DNA of 64,000 bases from Pseudomonas pseudonitroreducens (GCF_021603645.1 NZ_BQHJ01000002.1:744001-808000), one strand, 5' to 3'; positions 47,088 to 58,008 are shown, numbered from the stretch's first letter. Translations and numbers: made by a program. The notes: generated from the sequence alone by a model not told the origin.

Positions 47088-47168
47088 GGGAGAGAACCGG
47101 CCGGTATGAATTTAGCTAAACCGTTTGAGCTCGGGTATCATACACACACGTGATTTTGGGGGCCATTT

Positions 47169-47948
47169 ATGCGGATCATCAGTGTGAACGTGAATGGTAT
47201 TCAGGCTGCAGCCGAGCGGGGTCTACTCAGCTGGCTGCAAGCCCAGAATGCCGACGTGATCTGCTTGCAGGATACCCGCGCCTCCGCTTTCGATCTGGAT
47301 GACCCATCCTACCAACTGGATGGCTACTTCCTGTACGCCTGCGATGCCGAAGTGCCCAGTCAGGGCGGCGTCGCAATCTATAGTCGTCTGCAACCCAAGG
47401 CTGTCATAAGCGGCCTGGGTTTCGAGATGGCCGATCGTTACGGGCGCTACCTGCAAGCCGATTTCGATAAGGTGAGTATCGCCACTCTCCTGCTGCCTAC
47501 CGGGCAGGAAGGGGATGAGAACCTGAACCACAAGTTCAAGTTCATGGACGATTTCGCCCAGTACATGAACAAACAGCGCCGCAAGCGCCGCGAATACATC
47601 TATTGCGGCTCGCTGTACGTCGCGCACCAGAAGCTCGACGTGAAGAACTGGCGCGAATGCCAGCAATCGCCCGGCTTCATGGCGCCGGAGCGTGGCTGGA
47701 TGGATGAGATCTTCGGCACCATGGGCTATGTCGACGCCCTGCGCGAGGTCAACCGCGAAGGCGACCAGTACAGCTGGTGGCCGGAAAGCGAACAGGCCGA
47801 GTTGCTCAACCTGGGCTGGCGCTTCGACTACCAGATCCTCACGCCGGGTCTGCGCCGCTTCGTGCGCGGCGCCAAGCTGCCGCGCCAGCCGCGCTTCTCC
47901 CAGCATGCGCCGCTGATCGTGGACTACGACTGGACGCTGAGCATCTGA
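47169..47948 (+). CDS. crc: Catabolite repression control protein Crc
   Basis: 259 residues, starting MRIISVNVNGIQAAAERGLLSWLQAQNADVICLQDTRASAFDLDDPSY, the endonuclease-exonuclease-phosphatase fold. Crc from Pseudomonas lacks nuclease activity and acts with Hfq at A-rich mRNA sites to block translation of catabolic genes when preferred carbon sources are present. The C-terminus RRFVRGAKLPRQPRFSQHAPLIVDYDWTL is complete. Amine and amino acid genes elsewhere in the window are plausible targets. It ends in a bidirectional terminator. Confidence 0.97.
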   Translation: MRIISVNVNGIQAAAERGLLSWLQAQNADVICLQDTRASAFDLDDPSYQLDGYFLYACDAEVPSQGGVAIYSRLQPKAVISGLGFEMADRYGRYLQADFDKVSIATLLLPTGQEGDENLNHKFKFMDDFAQYMNKQRRKRREYIYCGSLYVAHQKLDVKNWRECQQSPGFMAPERGWMDEIFGTMGYVDALREVNREGDQYSWWPESEQAELLNLGWRFDYQILTPGLRRFVRGAKLPRQPRFSQHAPLIVDYDWTLSI

Positions 47949-47983
47949 GTCCTGGCGCCGCGCCGAAAGGCGGACAGAAAAAA

Positions 47984-48005
47984 GCCGGCTTCGCGCCGGC
48001 TTTTT
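47984..48005. terminator. Bidirectional terminator between crc and the DUF4870 gene
   Basis: GCCGGC (47984-47989), TTCGC loop, GCCGGC (47995-48000), with A6 before and T5 after, so it serves both convergent genes. Confidence 0.9.
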
Positions 48006-48024
48006 CATGCCTGGAATTCAGCGC

Positions 48025-48396
48025 CTACTTGATCGGACGCCAGGTGAAGGGATAGCGGTAGTCCAGCCCTTCGTTGGCCTTGATCCCGGCGATGATGGTC
48101 AACACCAGCGCGCCGATGCTCACCAGGCCCAGCAGGAAGAAGCCAATCACCACCAGCATCAGCAGGAAGCTGACCACCACCGCGAGGCTCACGGTGATCT
48201 GGAAGTTCAGCGCTTCCTTGCCCTGACGGTCCACGAACGGGTCCGATTCACGCTTGATCTGCCAGACGATCAGCGGCCCGAGCAGGTTACCGAAAGGGAA
48301 GATGAAGCCAAGGAAAGCGGCAAAGTGGCAGAACATCGCCCACTGCCGGGCCTCCTGGCTCGGCTTAGGCTGCGGTACCGGTACTTCGTCGCTCAT
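48025..48396 (-). CDS. DUF4870 (Tic20-like) membrane protein
   Basis: 123 residues from ATG 48396 with AAGGAG upstream; the longer frame above is out of the gene. Residues 1-20 are Pro-rich; three or four membrane helices follow (FCHFAAFLGFIFPFGNLLGPLIVWQI, VSLAVVVSFLLMLVVIGFFLLGLVSIGALVLTIIAGIKA). The DUF4870 signature NLLGPLIVWQIKRESDPFVDRQGKEALNFQI is clear. Inner-membrane protein of unknown function. It follows rph on the same strand after 49 bases that contain a CGGGCGG/CCGCCCG hairpin (48422-48440). Confidence 0.9.
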   Translation of the reverse strand: MSDEVPVPQPKPSQEARQWAMFCHFAAFLGFIFPFGNLLGPLIVWQIKRESDPFVDRQGKEALNFQITVSLAVVVSFLLMLVVIGFFLLGLVSIGALVLTIIAGIKANEGLDYRYPFTWRPIK

Positions 48397-48445
48397 CCTT
48401 TCGCTCCTTGTACTTGCAGAGCGGGCGGGTTCACCGCCCGTCGGG

Positions 48446-49165
48446 TCAGTCCGCCAGCGCGGCGCGCTGCAGCTCGAACAGCTCGCGCAGGCCCTGCTGC
48501 GCCAGCTCCAGCATGGCATTGAGTTCAGCCGGCTGGAAGGGTGCACCCTCGGCGGTGCCCTGGACTTCGATGAAGCCGCCCGCGTCGGTCATGACCACGT
48601 TCAGATCGGTCTCGGCGGCGGAGTCTTCCAGGTAGTCCAGGTCCAGCACCGGCTCGCCCTGGTACATACCCACGGACACGGCAGCGACCATCTGCTTGAG
48701 CGGGTTGCCCTTGAGTGCGCCGCGCTTCTTCAGCACGGCCAGGGCGTCGATCAGCGCCACGGTGGCGCCGGTGATGGACGCGGTGCGAGTGCCACCGTCG
48801 GCCTGGATCACATCGCAGTCGATATACAGGGTGTTCTCACCCAGCTTGCTCAGGTCCAGCGCGGCGCGCAGGGAACGACCGATCAGCCGCTGGATTTCCA
48901 GGGTACGGCCACCCTGCTTGCCGCGCGCGGCTTCGCGCTGGTTACGCTCACCGGTGGAACGCGGCAGCATGCCGTATTCGGCGGTCAGCCAGCCCTGGCC
49001 CTGGCCCTTGAGGAAGCGCGGCACACCGGATTCGGCGCTGACGGTGCAGATCACCTTGGTGTCGCCGAACTCGACCAGCACGGAGCCCTCGGCATGCTTG
49101 GTGTAATGGCGGGTGATACGGATCGGGCGCAGTTGGTCGGCGGCGCGGCCACTGGGACGGTTCAT
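48446..49165 (-). CDS. rph: Ribonuclease PH
   Basis: 239 residues. Conserved motifs: [77 protein letters not shown] and [19 protein letters not shown]. It trims tRNA 3' ends with phosphate and is full length, unlike the broken rph of E. coli K-12. It is divergent from yicC with a 166-bp gap; the minus-strand TATAAT at 49212-49207 is its likely -10. Confidence 0.97.
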   Translation of the reverse strand: MNRPSGRAADQLRPIRITRHYTKHAEGSVLVEFGDTKVICTVSAESGVPRFLKGQGQGWLTAEYGMLPRSTGERNQREAARGKQGGRTLEIQRLIGRSLRAALDLSKLGENTLYIDCDVIQADGGTRTASITGATVALIDALAVLKKRGALKGNPLKQMVAAVSVGMYQGEPVLDLDYLEDSAAETDLNVVMTDAGGFIEVQGTAEGAPFQPAELNAMLELAQQGLRELFELQRAALAD

Positions 49166-49206
49166 GGAGGCATCCTGTACAGATTACTGGCGGGGGAATG
49201 TCCGCC

Positions 49207-49233
49207 ATTATAGAGGCCAGCGGACGGGCGCAA
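49207..49233 (-). promoter_or_regulatory. Sigma-70 promoter of rph
   Basis: On the minus strand a consensus TATAAT (49212-49207) lies 42 bases before the rph start, with TTGCGC (49233-49228) 15 nt upstream as a weak -35. Confidence 0.45.
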
Positions 49234-49331
49234 CCACCGCCGGCGTGCTGCGGCGCGCCACGCTGGGGTACAATTACCGGTTTCCGACGACCTGTCGGCC
49301 ATTTTCCCAGCCCATTCAGAGAGGTGATTCC

Positions 49332-50853
<1,522 letters not shown>

Positions 50854-50954
50854 AACGGGCGAGCAAAGGCACTTCCATAAAGATTGGCGATTTTTTAGAC
50901 TATCCAGTCCGCCCGGTATTTCTCCGGGTCTCCATTTGCGTAATGAGGAACACC

Positions 50955-51221
50955 ATGGCCCGCGTCACCGTTGAAGACTGCCTGGACAACGTCGATAACC
51001 GTTTCGAGCTGGTCATGCTCGCCACCAAGCGTTCGCGCCAGCTGGCTACCGGCGGCAAAGAGCCCAAGGTACCGTGGGAAAACGACAAGCCCACCGTCGT
51101 CGCCCTGCGCGAAATCGCCTCTGGCCTGGTGGATGCTGACATCGTTCAGCAGGAGGACGTGGTTGAAGAAGAGCCGCTGTTCGCTGCTTTTGAAGACGAG
51201 GCCAACAACGAGGCCCTGTAA
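50955..51221 (+). CDS. rpoZ: RNA polymerase omega subunit
   Basis: 88 residues from ATG 50955 after GAGGAACACC. It starts [20 protein letters not shown], contains the conserved [12 protein letters not shown] and ends [16 protein letters not shown]. Omega holds the beta-prime subunit and forms part of ppGpp site 1, fitting its location directly before spoT. A CCCGG/CCGGG hairpin (50912-50928) lies between gmk and the ribosome site, perhaps a processing or translation signal. Confidence 0.97.
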   Translation: MARVTVEDCLDNVDNRFELVMLATKRSRQLATGGKEPKVPWENDKPTVVALREIASGLVDADIVQQEDVVEEEPLFAAFEDEANNEAL

Positions 51222-51281
51222 GTCGATGTCTGGCCGACGAATCGGCGCGCCGCGATATGCCGCTCGGCAGGGGGTAAGCCC

Positions 51282-53390
51282 ATGCCGAGCATAGACGCCT
51301 TCGCCGACCGACTGTCGAGCTACCTGGGCCCGGATCAGGTCAACCTGGTCCGCCGCGCCTACTACTACGCCGAGCAGGCCCATGACGGGCAGCGCCGCCG
51401 CAGCGGCGAAGCCTATGTCACGCACCCGCTCGCCGTCGCCAACATCCTCGCCGACATGCACATGGACCATCAGAGCCTGATGGCGGCCATGCTGCACGAT
51501 GTGATCGAGGACACCGGCATCGCCAAGGAAGCGCTTACCGCGCAGTTCGGCGAAACCGTTTCGGAACTGGTGGACGGGGTCAGCAAGCTGACCCAGATGA
51601 ACTTCGAGTCCAAGGCCGAGGCGCAGGCCGAGAACTTCCAGAAGATGGCCATGGCCATGGCGCGCGACATCCGCGTGATCCTGGTGAAGCTGGCCGACCG
51701 CCTGCACAACATGCGCACCCTGGAAGTGCTGTCGGGCGAGAAGCGCCGGCGCATCGCCAAGGAAACCCTGGAAATCTACGCGCCCATCGCCAACCGGCTG
51801 GGCATGCACAGCATGCGCGTGGAGTTCGAGGACCTGGGCTTCAAGGCCATGCATCCGATGCGCTCCGAGCGCATTCGCCAGGCGGTGAAGAAGGCCCGTG
51901 GCAATCGCCGCGAAATCGTCGGCAAGATCCAGGAATCGCTGGTCAACTGCCTTGCCCGCGAAGGCATGGAAGGCCAGGTCCTGGGCCGCGAGAAGCACCT
52001 GTTCAGCATCTACAAGAAGATGCGCGGCAAGCGCAAGGCGTTCACCGAGATCATGGACGTCTACGCCTTCCGCATCATCGTCGACAAGGTCGACACCTGC
52101 TACCGCGTGCTCGGCGCCGTGCACAACCTGTACAAGCCGTTCCCCGGTCGCTTCAAGGACTACATCGCCATTCCCAAGGCCAACGGCTACCAGTCGTTGC
52201 ACACCACGCTGTTCGGCATGCACGGCGTGCCCATCGAGATCCAGATCCGCACCCGCGAGATGGAAGAGATGGCCAACCACGGCATCGCCGCGCACTGGCT
52301 GTACAAGTCCAGCGAAGAGGAATCGCCCAAAGGTACCCACGCCCGCGCCCGCCAGTGGGTCAAGGGCATCCTCGAACTGCAGCAGCGCGCCGGCAACTCG
52401 CTGGAATTCATCGAGAACGTGAAGATCGACCTGTTCCCGGACGAGGTCTACGTGTTCACGCCCAAGGGCCGCATCATGGAGCTGCCCAAAGGCTCCACGG
52501 CGGTCGACTTCGCCTACGCGGTGCATACCGACGTCGGCAACAGCTGCATCGCCTGCCGCATCAACCGTCGCCTGGCGCCGCTGTCCGAACCGCTGCAGAG
52601 CGGCGCGACGGTGGAAATCGTCACCGCGCCGGGCACCCGACCGAACCCGGCCTGGCTCAATTTCGTGGTCACCGGCAAGGCACGCACGCACATCCGCCAT
52701 GCGCTCAAGCTGCAGCGCCGCTCCGAGTCGATCAATCTCGGCGAGCGCCTGCTGAACAAGACCCTCGCCGGCTTCGACAGCCACCTGGAGAAGATCCCGC
52801 AGGAGCGCATCCAGGGCGTCCTCGCCGAATACCGCATGGAGGTCTTCGAGGACCTGCTCGAAGAGATCGGCCTGGGCAACCGCATGGCCTATGTGGTCGC
52901 ACGCCGCCTGCTGTCCAGCGAAGGCGAACAGGCCCCCAGCGCCGAAGGGCCGCTGGCGATCCGCGGAACCGAAGGGCTGGTGCTCAGCTACGCCAAGTGC
53001 TGCACGCCGATCCCGGGCGACCCGATCGTCGGCCACCTGTCCGCCGGCAAGGGCATGGTCGTGCACCTGGAGAACTGCCGGAACATCAGCGAAATTCGCC
53101 ACAACCCGGAAAAATGCATCCAGCTCAGCTGGGCCAAGGATGTCACCGGCGAATTCAACGTCGAACTGCGCGTCGAACTGGAGCACCAGCGCGGCCTGAT
53201 CGCCCTGCTCGCCACCAGTGTCAACGCCGCCGACGGCAACATCGAGAAGATCAGCATGGACGAGCGCGATGGTCGCATCAGCGTGGTCCAGCTAGTCGTC
53301 AGCGTGCATGACCGTGTGCACCTGGCCCGCGTCATCAAGAAGCTGCGCGCGCTCAAGGGCGTGATCCGCATCACCCGCATGCGCAGCTGA
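51282..53390 (+). CDS. spoT: Bifunctional (p)ppGpp synthetase/hydrolase SpoT
   Basis: 702 residues. The HD hydrolase domain is intact (RRSGEAYVTHPLAVANILADMHMDHQSLMAAMLHDVIEDT, about 40-80). Then comes the synthetase domain (GRFKDYIAIPKANGYQSLHTTLFG, about 290), the TGS domain (DEVYVFTPKGRIMELPKGSTAVDFAYAVHTDVGN, about 385-420), the helical/zinc-finger region with AKCCTPIPGDPIVG, and the C-terminal ACT domain. The intact HD motif identifies SpoT, not RelA. It adjusts alarmone levels with starvation. Third in gmk-rpoZ-spoT; ridA follows after 20 nt. Confidence 0.97.
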   Translation: MPSIDAFADRLSSYLGPDQVNLVRRAYYYAEQAHDGQRRRSGEAYVTHPLAVANILADMHMDHQSLMAAMLHDVIEDTGIAKEALTAQFGETVSELVDGVSKLTQMNFESKAEAQAENFQKMAMAMARDIRVILVKLADRLHNMRTLEVLSGEKRRRIAKETLEIYAPIANRLGMHSMRVEFEDLGFKAMHPMRSERIRQAVKKARGNRREIVGKIQESLVNCLAREGMEGQVLGREKHLFSIYKKMRGKRKAFTEIMDVYAFRIIVDKVDTCYRVLGAVHNLYKPFPGRFKDYIAIPKANGYQSLHTTLFGMHGVPIEIQIRTREMEEMANHGIAAHWLYKSSEEESPKGTHARARQWVKGILELQQRAGNSLEFIENVKIDLFPDEVYVFTPKGRIMELPKGSTAVDFAYAVHTDVGNSCIACRINRRLAPLSEPLQSGATVEIVTAPGTRPNPAWLNFVVTGKARTHIRHALKLQRRSESINLGERLLNKTLAGFDSHLEKIPQERIQGVLAEYRMEVFEDLLEEIGLGNRMAYVVARRLLSSEGEQAPSAEGPLAIRGTEGLVLSYAKCCTPIPGDPIVGHLSAGKGMVVHLENCRNISEIRHNPEKCIQLSWAKDVTGEFNVELRVELEHQRGLIALLATSVNAADGNIEKISMDERDGRISVVQLVVSVHDRVHLARVIKKLRALKGVIRITRMRS

Positions 53391-53410
53391 TCCCACCCTA
53401 AGGAGTCGAC

Positions 53411-53791
53411 ATGACCAAGACCGTTATCCATACCGACAAAGCCCCGGCCGCCATCGGTACCTACTCCCAGGCCATCAAGGCTGGCAACACCGTCTACGTC
53501 TCCGGTCAGATCCCGCTGGACCCGAAAACCATGGAACTGGTCGAGGGCTTCGAAGAGCAGACCGTCCAGGTCTTCGAGAACCTCAAGGCAGTGATCGAAG
53601 CCTCCGGCGGCTACCTGCACGACGTCGCCAAGCTGAACATCTTCCTCACCGACCTCTCGCACTTCGCCAAGGTCAACGAGATCATGGGCAAGTACTTCAC
53701 CCAGCCCTACCCGGCCCGCGCCGCCATTGGCGTTGCCGCCCTGCCGAAGGGTGCCCAGGTCGAGATGGACGCCATCGTCGTCCTCGAATAA
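53411..53791 (+). CDS. ridA: RidA, 2-iminobutanoate/2-iminopropanoate deaminase
   Basis: 126 residues, the archetypal RidA length. The Arg105 segment is [26 protein letters not shown], with the other pocket residues in [23 protein letters not shown]. RidA hydrolyses reactive enamines/imines made by PLP dehydratases. It follows spoT in the same direction with AAGGAG before the ATG, a widespread arrangement. Unlike the dad-operon Rid protein, this one should be the general housekeeping enzyme. Confidence 0.95.
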   Translation: MTKTVIHTDKAPAAIGTYSQAIKAGNTVYVSGQIPLDPKTMELVEGFEEQTVQVFENLKAVIEASGGYLHDVAKLNIFLTDLSHFAKVNEIMGKYFTQPYPARAAIGVAALPKGAQVEMDAIVVLE

Positions 53792-53807
53792 GCGGTACGT
53801 GATTCCT

Positions 53808-53835
53808 ACGGGGCCCCAGCGGCCCCGTTCTCTTG
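53808..53835 (+). terminator. Terminator downstream of ridA
   Basis: ACGGGGCC (53808-53815), CCAGC loop, GGCCCCGT (53821-53828), then TTCTCTT. The T tract is imperfect. Confidence 0.7.
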
Positions 53836-53851
53836 TCTGCAAGGAGCAAAC

Positions 53852-54586
53852 ATGCGTCGCGCCCTGATCCTGAGCGCCCTGCTCGGCCTGCTCACCGGCT
53901 GCGCCGGCACCCCGTCCGACCCGTCCGGTGTCTGGGTCAACCAGGCCGCCATCGATGCTGCCGGCAAAGGTGGCAAGTTGCGCGAGGCGCTGCTGGCCTA
54001 CGGCCCGAACCTGGAATGGAAGCTGGACACCAAGGCCGGACAGGCCACCTTCAGCAACGGCTTCGAGCTGGGCGAAGGTCAACTCACCGCCGAAGATCCC
54101 AAGCACTACCGCGTCGACTTCTACGGCAGCAACCAGGAAGCCCTGGAGCTGGACGGCAAGGAGCTGGTGCAGGTAGGCAGCGACAACTGGCCCGAGCAGC
54201 GCTTCCTGCGTCCCAAGCAGCAGCCCGCGGCGCAGAGCCCGGCCGGCAGCACCTTCGAGAACGCCCTGTATGCCGCCTACCTCAACGGCACATGGATCAT
54301 CGAGGAAGGCGAAGGCAAGGGCAGCAAGGTCAAGTTCTCCCCCAACGGCAGCCTCGAAGGCATGCCCGGCTTCGATCGCTACGCGCTGTGCCTGGCCGGC
54401 GACTGCGCGGCCATGAGCGGTGACAACGACAGCATCTGGCTGCAACAGGGCCAGCAGGGCCGCGAGTTCCTCTTCGAGCGCGACGGCGACAAGCTGGAGC
54501 TGTTCGAGACGGTGAACCGTGCCCAGGCCGACGAGATGCCGCAGTACGCACCCGGCAACAAGGTCTGGACGCTGGAGCGCGACTGA
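53852..54586 (+). CDS. Uncharacterised lipoprotein
   Basis: 244 residues. The lipobox is LLTGC at the end of MRRALILSALLGLLTGC. The mature protein begins AGTPSDPSGVWVNQAAIDAAGKGGKLREALLAYGPNLEWKLDTKAGQATFSNGFELGEGQL, and the second half repeats a similar pattern (GTWIIEEGEGKGSKVKFSPNGSLEGMPGFDRYALCLAGDCAAM). The two halves look like related beta-rich modules, perhaps an internal duplication. The protein should be anchored in the outer membrane facing the periplasm. Its position corresponds to PA5340. No function is known. Confidence 0.8.
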   Translation: MRRALILSALLGLLTGCAGTPSDPSGVWVNQAAIDAAGKGGKLREALLAYGPNLEWKLDTKAGQATFSNGFELGEGQLTAEDPKHYRVDFYGSNQEALELDGKELVQVGSDNWPEQRFLRPKQQPAAQSPAGSTFENALYAAYLNGTWIIEEGEGKGSKVKFSPNGSLEGMPGFDRYALCLAGDCAAMSGDNDSIWLQQGQQGREFLFERDGDKLELFETVNRAQADEMPQYAPGNKVWTLERD

Positions 54587-54619
54587 CTCGCGCGAGTGGG
54601 CGGGCTCGATTGGCAGACG

Positions 54620-55243
54620 TCAGCGCAGTCCGCTCCACAGCAACCAGCCACCCAGCGCCAGCAACAGACCACCACACAGACGGTCCAGCGCCGTGACCCG
54701 GTGCTGTAGCCAGGCGCGCCAGCGCGGGCGATCCAGCAGGCGCACCAGCGCCATGTCCCACAGCAGCACCACCGCCACCATCCACAGCACGCAGACACCC
54801 AGCGCCCAACCGGGCAGGTGGAACTGGCCGAGTACGCCAAACAGGCCGGTGTAGAAGATCGGCAGTTTGGGGTTCAGGCTGCTGGCGAGAAGCCCCTCGC
54901 GCACACCCCGCAGAAACCCTCCGCCACGCTGATCACCCACTTGCGTGGGAATCTCCAGCTCCCGCCGCGCCAGCAAAGCCTGCGCGCCAAGCCAGACGAA
55001 ATACCCGCCGCCCAGCCACTGCACGACCCGCAGTCCATGGCTTGCCACTTGTGGCAGCAAGCCGAGGATGAACAGCACCAGCAGCATGCTGGCCAGATTG
55101 GCCAGGGCGATACCGACAGCACAGCCATCGGCATGCCGCCGCCCGCGCAACAAGGCGGCACGGATCAGCAGGAAGAAGTCCGGCCCCGGCGACAGCAGGG
55201 CGGCAAAGTGAGTACTGGCAACCAGCGCGAAGGCGGCGAACAT
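54620..55243 (-). CDS. LysE/RhtB family amino acid exporter
   Basis: 207 residues with six membrane helices, starting FAAFALVASTHFAALLSPGPDFFLLIRAALLRGRRHADGCAVGIALANL, the RhtB signature. The family exports homoserine, threonine, homoserine lactone or other amino acids. It is monocistronic, 66 bases downstream of the AraC gene on the same strand, so the regulator may control it. Substrate unknown. Confidence 0.92.
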   Translation of the reverse strand: MFAAFALVASTHFAALLSPGPDFFLLIRAALLRGRRHADGCAVGIALANLASMLLVLFILGLLPQVASHGLRVVQWLGGGYFVWLGAQALLARRELEIPTQVGDQRGGGFLRGVREGLLASSLNPKLPIFYTGLFGVLGQFHLPGWALGVCVLWMVAVVLLWDMALVRLLDRPRWRAWLQHRVTALDRLCGGLLLALGGWLLWSGLR

Positions 55244-55309
55244 GACGATCTCCCGAATGCGACGTCGCGCAGTCTGGAAGGGCCGGTCCCAGGCAGTCTT
55301 GGAAGAAAC

Positions 55310-56110
55310 TCAGGTGCGCGTGGCGCGCAGGAAACGTCCGGGAGTGACGCCGGTAAAGCGGCGGAAGGTGCCGGAAAAATGCGCCTGGTCGTAGAAGCCC
55401 AGGGTCAACGCAACATCCAGCGGCTTTTCGCCGGCCACCAGCAGGCGCTTGGCCTCGCGGATGCGCCGTTGCAGCAGGTAGGTATGCGGCGGCACGCCAT
55501 AGGCGTTGCGGAAGGCTTCGATCAGGTGGCGCGGATGGCGTTGCAACAGGTTGGCGAGATGTTCGAGGCTGACCGCGTCGCGGTAGTGCGCCTCCAGATA
55601 GTCGCGCAGCTTCGCCGTGATGCCGCCATCGCGGGCTGGCGAGGCGTTCGGCCGCATGCCGCCGTGACGGACGAATACCAGTTCCAGCAGCGTCAGCAAC
55701 TCGCTTTCCAGGGCCAGCGCATCGTTACGCTCGAACTCTGCGGCAACCCGCCGGAGCGCCTCGGCCACCTGCCCGTCATCATGCGGATTGAGCGCCTGGA
55801 AGCCGCGCGGCAACTGCTTGCGCCCGAGCAGCGGCAATAGACGCGACTCCTCGATGTAGAGCATGCGGTAGACCAGCCGCTCGGACTCGGCATTGCCGGT
55901 GTGCGGCTCCTCCGGATTCATCAGCGACAGTGTGCCGGCCGGCAGCACGTGGCGCGCGCCACGGCACTGGTAGCCGCCGGCGCCCTGCAGGATGGCGCCG
56001 ATGGCGAAGGCATCGTGGCTGTGACGGCCGAACGGCTGGCCGGAGAAGTCCGCATGGAACAACTCCACTCCCGGCAACCAGGGGCGCGCCAGCAGCCGGT
56101 TGGCGTCCAT
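55310..56110 (-). CDS. AraC-family regulator (cupin sensor)
   Basis: 266 residues from ATG 56110; the longer frame reading into the upstream gene is not used. N-terminal sensor MDANRLLARPWLPGVELFHADFSGQPFGRHSHDAFAIGAILQGAGGYQCRGARHVLPAGTLSLMNPEEPHTG (cupin-like). C-terminal AraC domain: LRDYLEAHYRDAVSLEHLANLLQRHPRHLIEAFRNAYGVPPHTYLLQRRIREAKRLLVAGEKPLDVALTLGFYDQAHFSGTFRRFTGVTPGRFLR. One base separates it from the stop of the epimerase gene, so translation is probably coupled. Its nearest downstream gene is the LysE exporter. A control link between them is inferred. Confidence 0.9.
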   Translation of the reverse strand: MDANRLLARPWLPGVELFHADFSGQPFGRHSHDAFAIGAILQGAGGYQCRGARHVLPAGTLSLMNPEEPHTGNAESERLVYRMLYIEESRLLPLLGRKQLPRGFQALNPHDDGQVAEALRRVAAEFERNDALALESELLTLLELVFVRHGGMRPNASPARDGGITAKLRDYLEAHYRDAVSLEHLANLLQRHPRHLIEAFRNAYGVPPHTYLLQRRIREAKRLLVAGEKPLDVALTLGFYDQAHFSGTFRRFTGVTPGRFLRATRT

Positions 56111-56111
56111 C

Positions 56112-56981
56112 TCAGGCGTCTTTGCCAGCCAGGATCGCCGCGTAGCCTTCGCGGAAGCTCGGGTAGCGCGGTTCCCAGCCCAGCGCGCGGGCGCGGGCAT
56201 TGCTGCAACGCTTGCTGCCGGCGCGGCGTACGGTCTGCTCTGCGGACCATTGAGTGACGCCCAGTTGCTCGCGCAACCAGCCGACCACCTCGTGCAGCGC
56301 TGCCGGGTCGTTGTCGACTCCGAGGTAGCAATCCTCCAGCGCCACGCCGCTGCGGTCGGCTTCCAGCAGGTGCGCCAGCAGACCGGCACAGTCCTCGGCG
56401 TGGAGGCGGTTGGCGTACAGCGGCGGCTCGCTGGCCACCCGATAGCCCTCGCGCACCTGCTTGAGCAGCCACTCGCGGCCGGGCCCGTAGATGCCGGTCA
56501 GGCGCACGACGCTGGCGGGAATGCCGCTCTGCAGCGCCACCTGCTCGGCCTCGAGCATCACGCTGCCGGAATAGCTCGTAGCCTCGGCCGGCGAGCTCTC
56601 GTCGATCCACTCGCCATCGCGCTGGGCATACACACCGCTGCTGGAGACGAACAGCAGGCGCCTGGGCGTCTGCCCGCGCTGCTTGAGCCAGCCGAGCGCG
56701 TTGCGCAGGCCTTCGACGTAGGCGGCGCGATAGCCGGCTTCGTCATGCTGGGTCGCGGCGGCGCAGTACACCAGGTAATCCAGGTTGCCGACCGGCCAGG
56801 TATCGGGGCATTCGAGCTGGGCCAGGTCGCCGGCCACCGGCAGCACTTCCAGCGGCAGCGCGGCGACGTTGCGACGCAGGCCATGGACGCGCCAGTCGCG
56901 CGCGGCCAGTTGGCGCCCCAGGCGGCTGCCGACATCGCCGCAACCGACGATCATCAGGCTGGGGAAGGTGCTCTTGCTCAT
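56112..56981 (-). CDS. NAD(P)-dependent epimerase/SDR protein (YeeZ-like)
   Basis: 289 residues. N-terminal Rossmann motif LMIVGCGDVGSRLGRQLAARDWRVHGLRR (GxGxxG). The middle has DYLVYCAAATQHDE and the SDR tyrosine region FVSSSGVYAQRDGEWIDESSPAEATSYSGSVMLEAEQVAL. Extended-atypical SDRs of this type lack a clear catalytic YxxxK, and their substrates are unknown. It begins a two-gene unit with the AraC regulator and is divergent from oxyR (94-bp gap). Confidence 0.88.
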   Translation of the reverse strand: MSKSTFPSLMIVGCGDVGSRLGRQLAARDWRVHGLRRNVAALPLEVLPVAGDLAQLECPDTWPVGNLDYLVYCAAATQHDEAGYRAAYVEGLRNALGWLKQRGQTPRRLLFVSSSGVYAQRDGEWIDESSPAEATSYSGSVMLEAEQVALQSGIPASVVRLTGIYGPGREWLLKQVREGYRVASEPPLYANRLHAEDCAGLLAHLLEADRSGVALEDCYLGVDNDPAALHEVVGWLREQLGVTQWSAEQTVRRAGSKRCSNARARALGWEPRYPSFREGYAAILAGKDA

Positions 56982-57075
56982 GCTTGGCTCCGCGAATCAA
57001 AGTTCGGCAGTTTAGCGCGGTTGGTTCGCGGCGGTGCAGCCGCTATGCTTGGGCCACCTCAACGGATTCAGTGCC

Positions 57076-58008
57076 ATGACCCTTACCGAACTGCGCTACA
57101 TCGTCACGCTTGCCCAGGAGCAACACTTCGGCCGCGCCGCGGAGCGCTGCCACGTCAGCCAGCCGACCCTGTCGGTGGGCGTGAAGAAGCTCGAAGACGA
57201 GCTCGGCGTGCTGATTTTCGAGCGCAGCAAGAGTGCGGTGCGCCTGACACCGGTCGGCGAAGGCATCGTGGCGCAGGCGCAGAAAGTCCTGGAGCAGGCC
57301 CAGGGCATCCGCGAACTGGCCCAGGCCGGCAAGAACCAGCTGACCTCGCCGCTCAAGGTCGGGGCCATCTACACCATCGGCCCGTACCTGTTCCCCCACC
57401 TGATTCCGCAGCTGCACCGGGTCGCCCCGCAGATGCCGCTGTACATCGAGGAAAACTTCACCCACATCCTGCGCGACAAGCTGCGCACCGGCGAGCTGGA
57501 CGCGATCATCATCGCCCTGCCGTTCCAGGAAGCCGACGTGCTGACCCTGCAACTGTTCGATGAGCCCTTCTACGTGCTGATGCCGGCGGACCACCCATGG
57601 ACCGCAAAGAAGACCATCGACCCGGAGCTGCTCAACGACAAGAGCCTGCTGCTGCTCGGCGAGGGCCACTGCTTCCGCGACCAGGTCCTGGAAGCCTGCC
57701 CGACCACCCACAAGGGCGGCGAGAACAAGCACACCACGGTGGAATCCAGCTCCCTGGAAACCATCCGCCACATGGTCGCCTCCGGCCTTGGCGTATCGGT
57801 ACTGCCGTTCTCCGCCGTGGACAGCCACCACTACGCACCGGGCGTCCTGGAAGTGCGCCCGTTCAGTGCCCCGGTTCCCTTCCGCACCGTCGCCATCGCC
57901 TGGCGTGCCAGCTTCCCGCGGCCGCGTGCCATCGAGGTGCTGGCCGACTCGATCCGCCTGTGCTCGGTCGCCAAGCCGACCGTCAAGGGTGAAGCCGAGC
58001 CGGCATGA
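57076..58008 (+). CDS. oxyR: Hydrogen peroxide-sensing regulator OxyR
   Basis: 310 residues from ATG 57076. LysR helix-turn-helix MTLTELRYIVTLAQEQHFGRAAERCHVSQPTLSVGVKKLEDELGVLIFERSK. The redox pair Cys199 and Cys208 is intact in GHCFRDQVLEAC, with the OxyR effector region VESSSLETIRHMVASGLGVSVLPFSAV. Disulfide formation by peroxide activates catalase and alkyl-hydroperoxide genes. It is followed by recG with a 4-nt ATGA overlap, so the two are co-translated. Confidence 0.97.
   Translation: MTLTELRYIVTLAQEQHFGRAAERCHVSQPTLSVGVKKLEDELGVLIFERSKSAVRLTPVGEGIVAQAQKVLEQAQGIRELAQAGKNQLTSPLKVGAIYTIGPYLFPHLIPQLHRVAPQMPLYIEENFTHILRDKLRTGELDAIIIALPFQEADVLTLQLFDEPFYVLMPADHPWTAKKTIDPELLNDKSLLLLGEGHCFRDQVLEACPTTHKGGENKHTTVESSSLETIRHMVASGLGVSVLPFSAVDSHHYAPGVLEVRPFSAPVPFRTVAIAWRASFPRPRAIEVLADSIRLCSVAKPTVKGEAEPA

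Noticed and set aside
50895-53186. Minus-strand frame of 763 codons over rpoZ and spoT
   Set aside because: Antisense to essential, motif-confirmed genes; repetitive composition.
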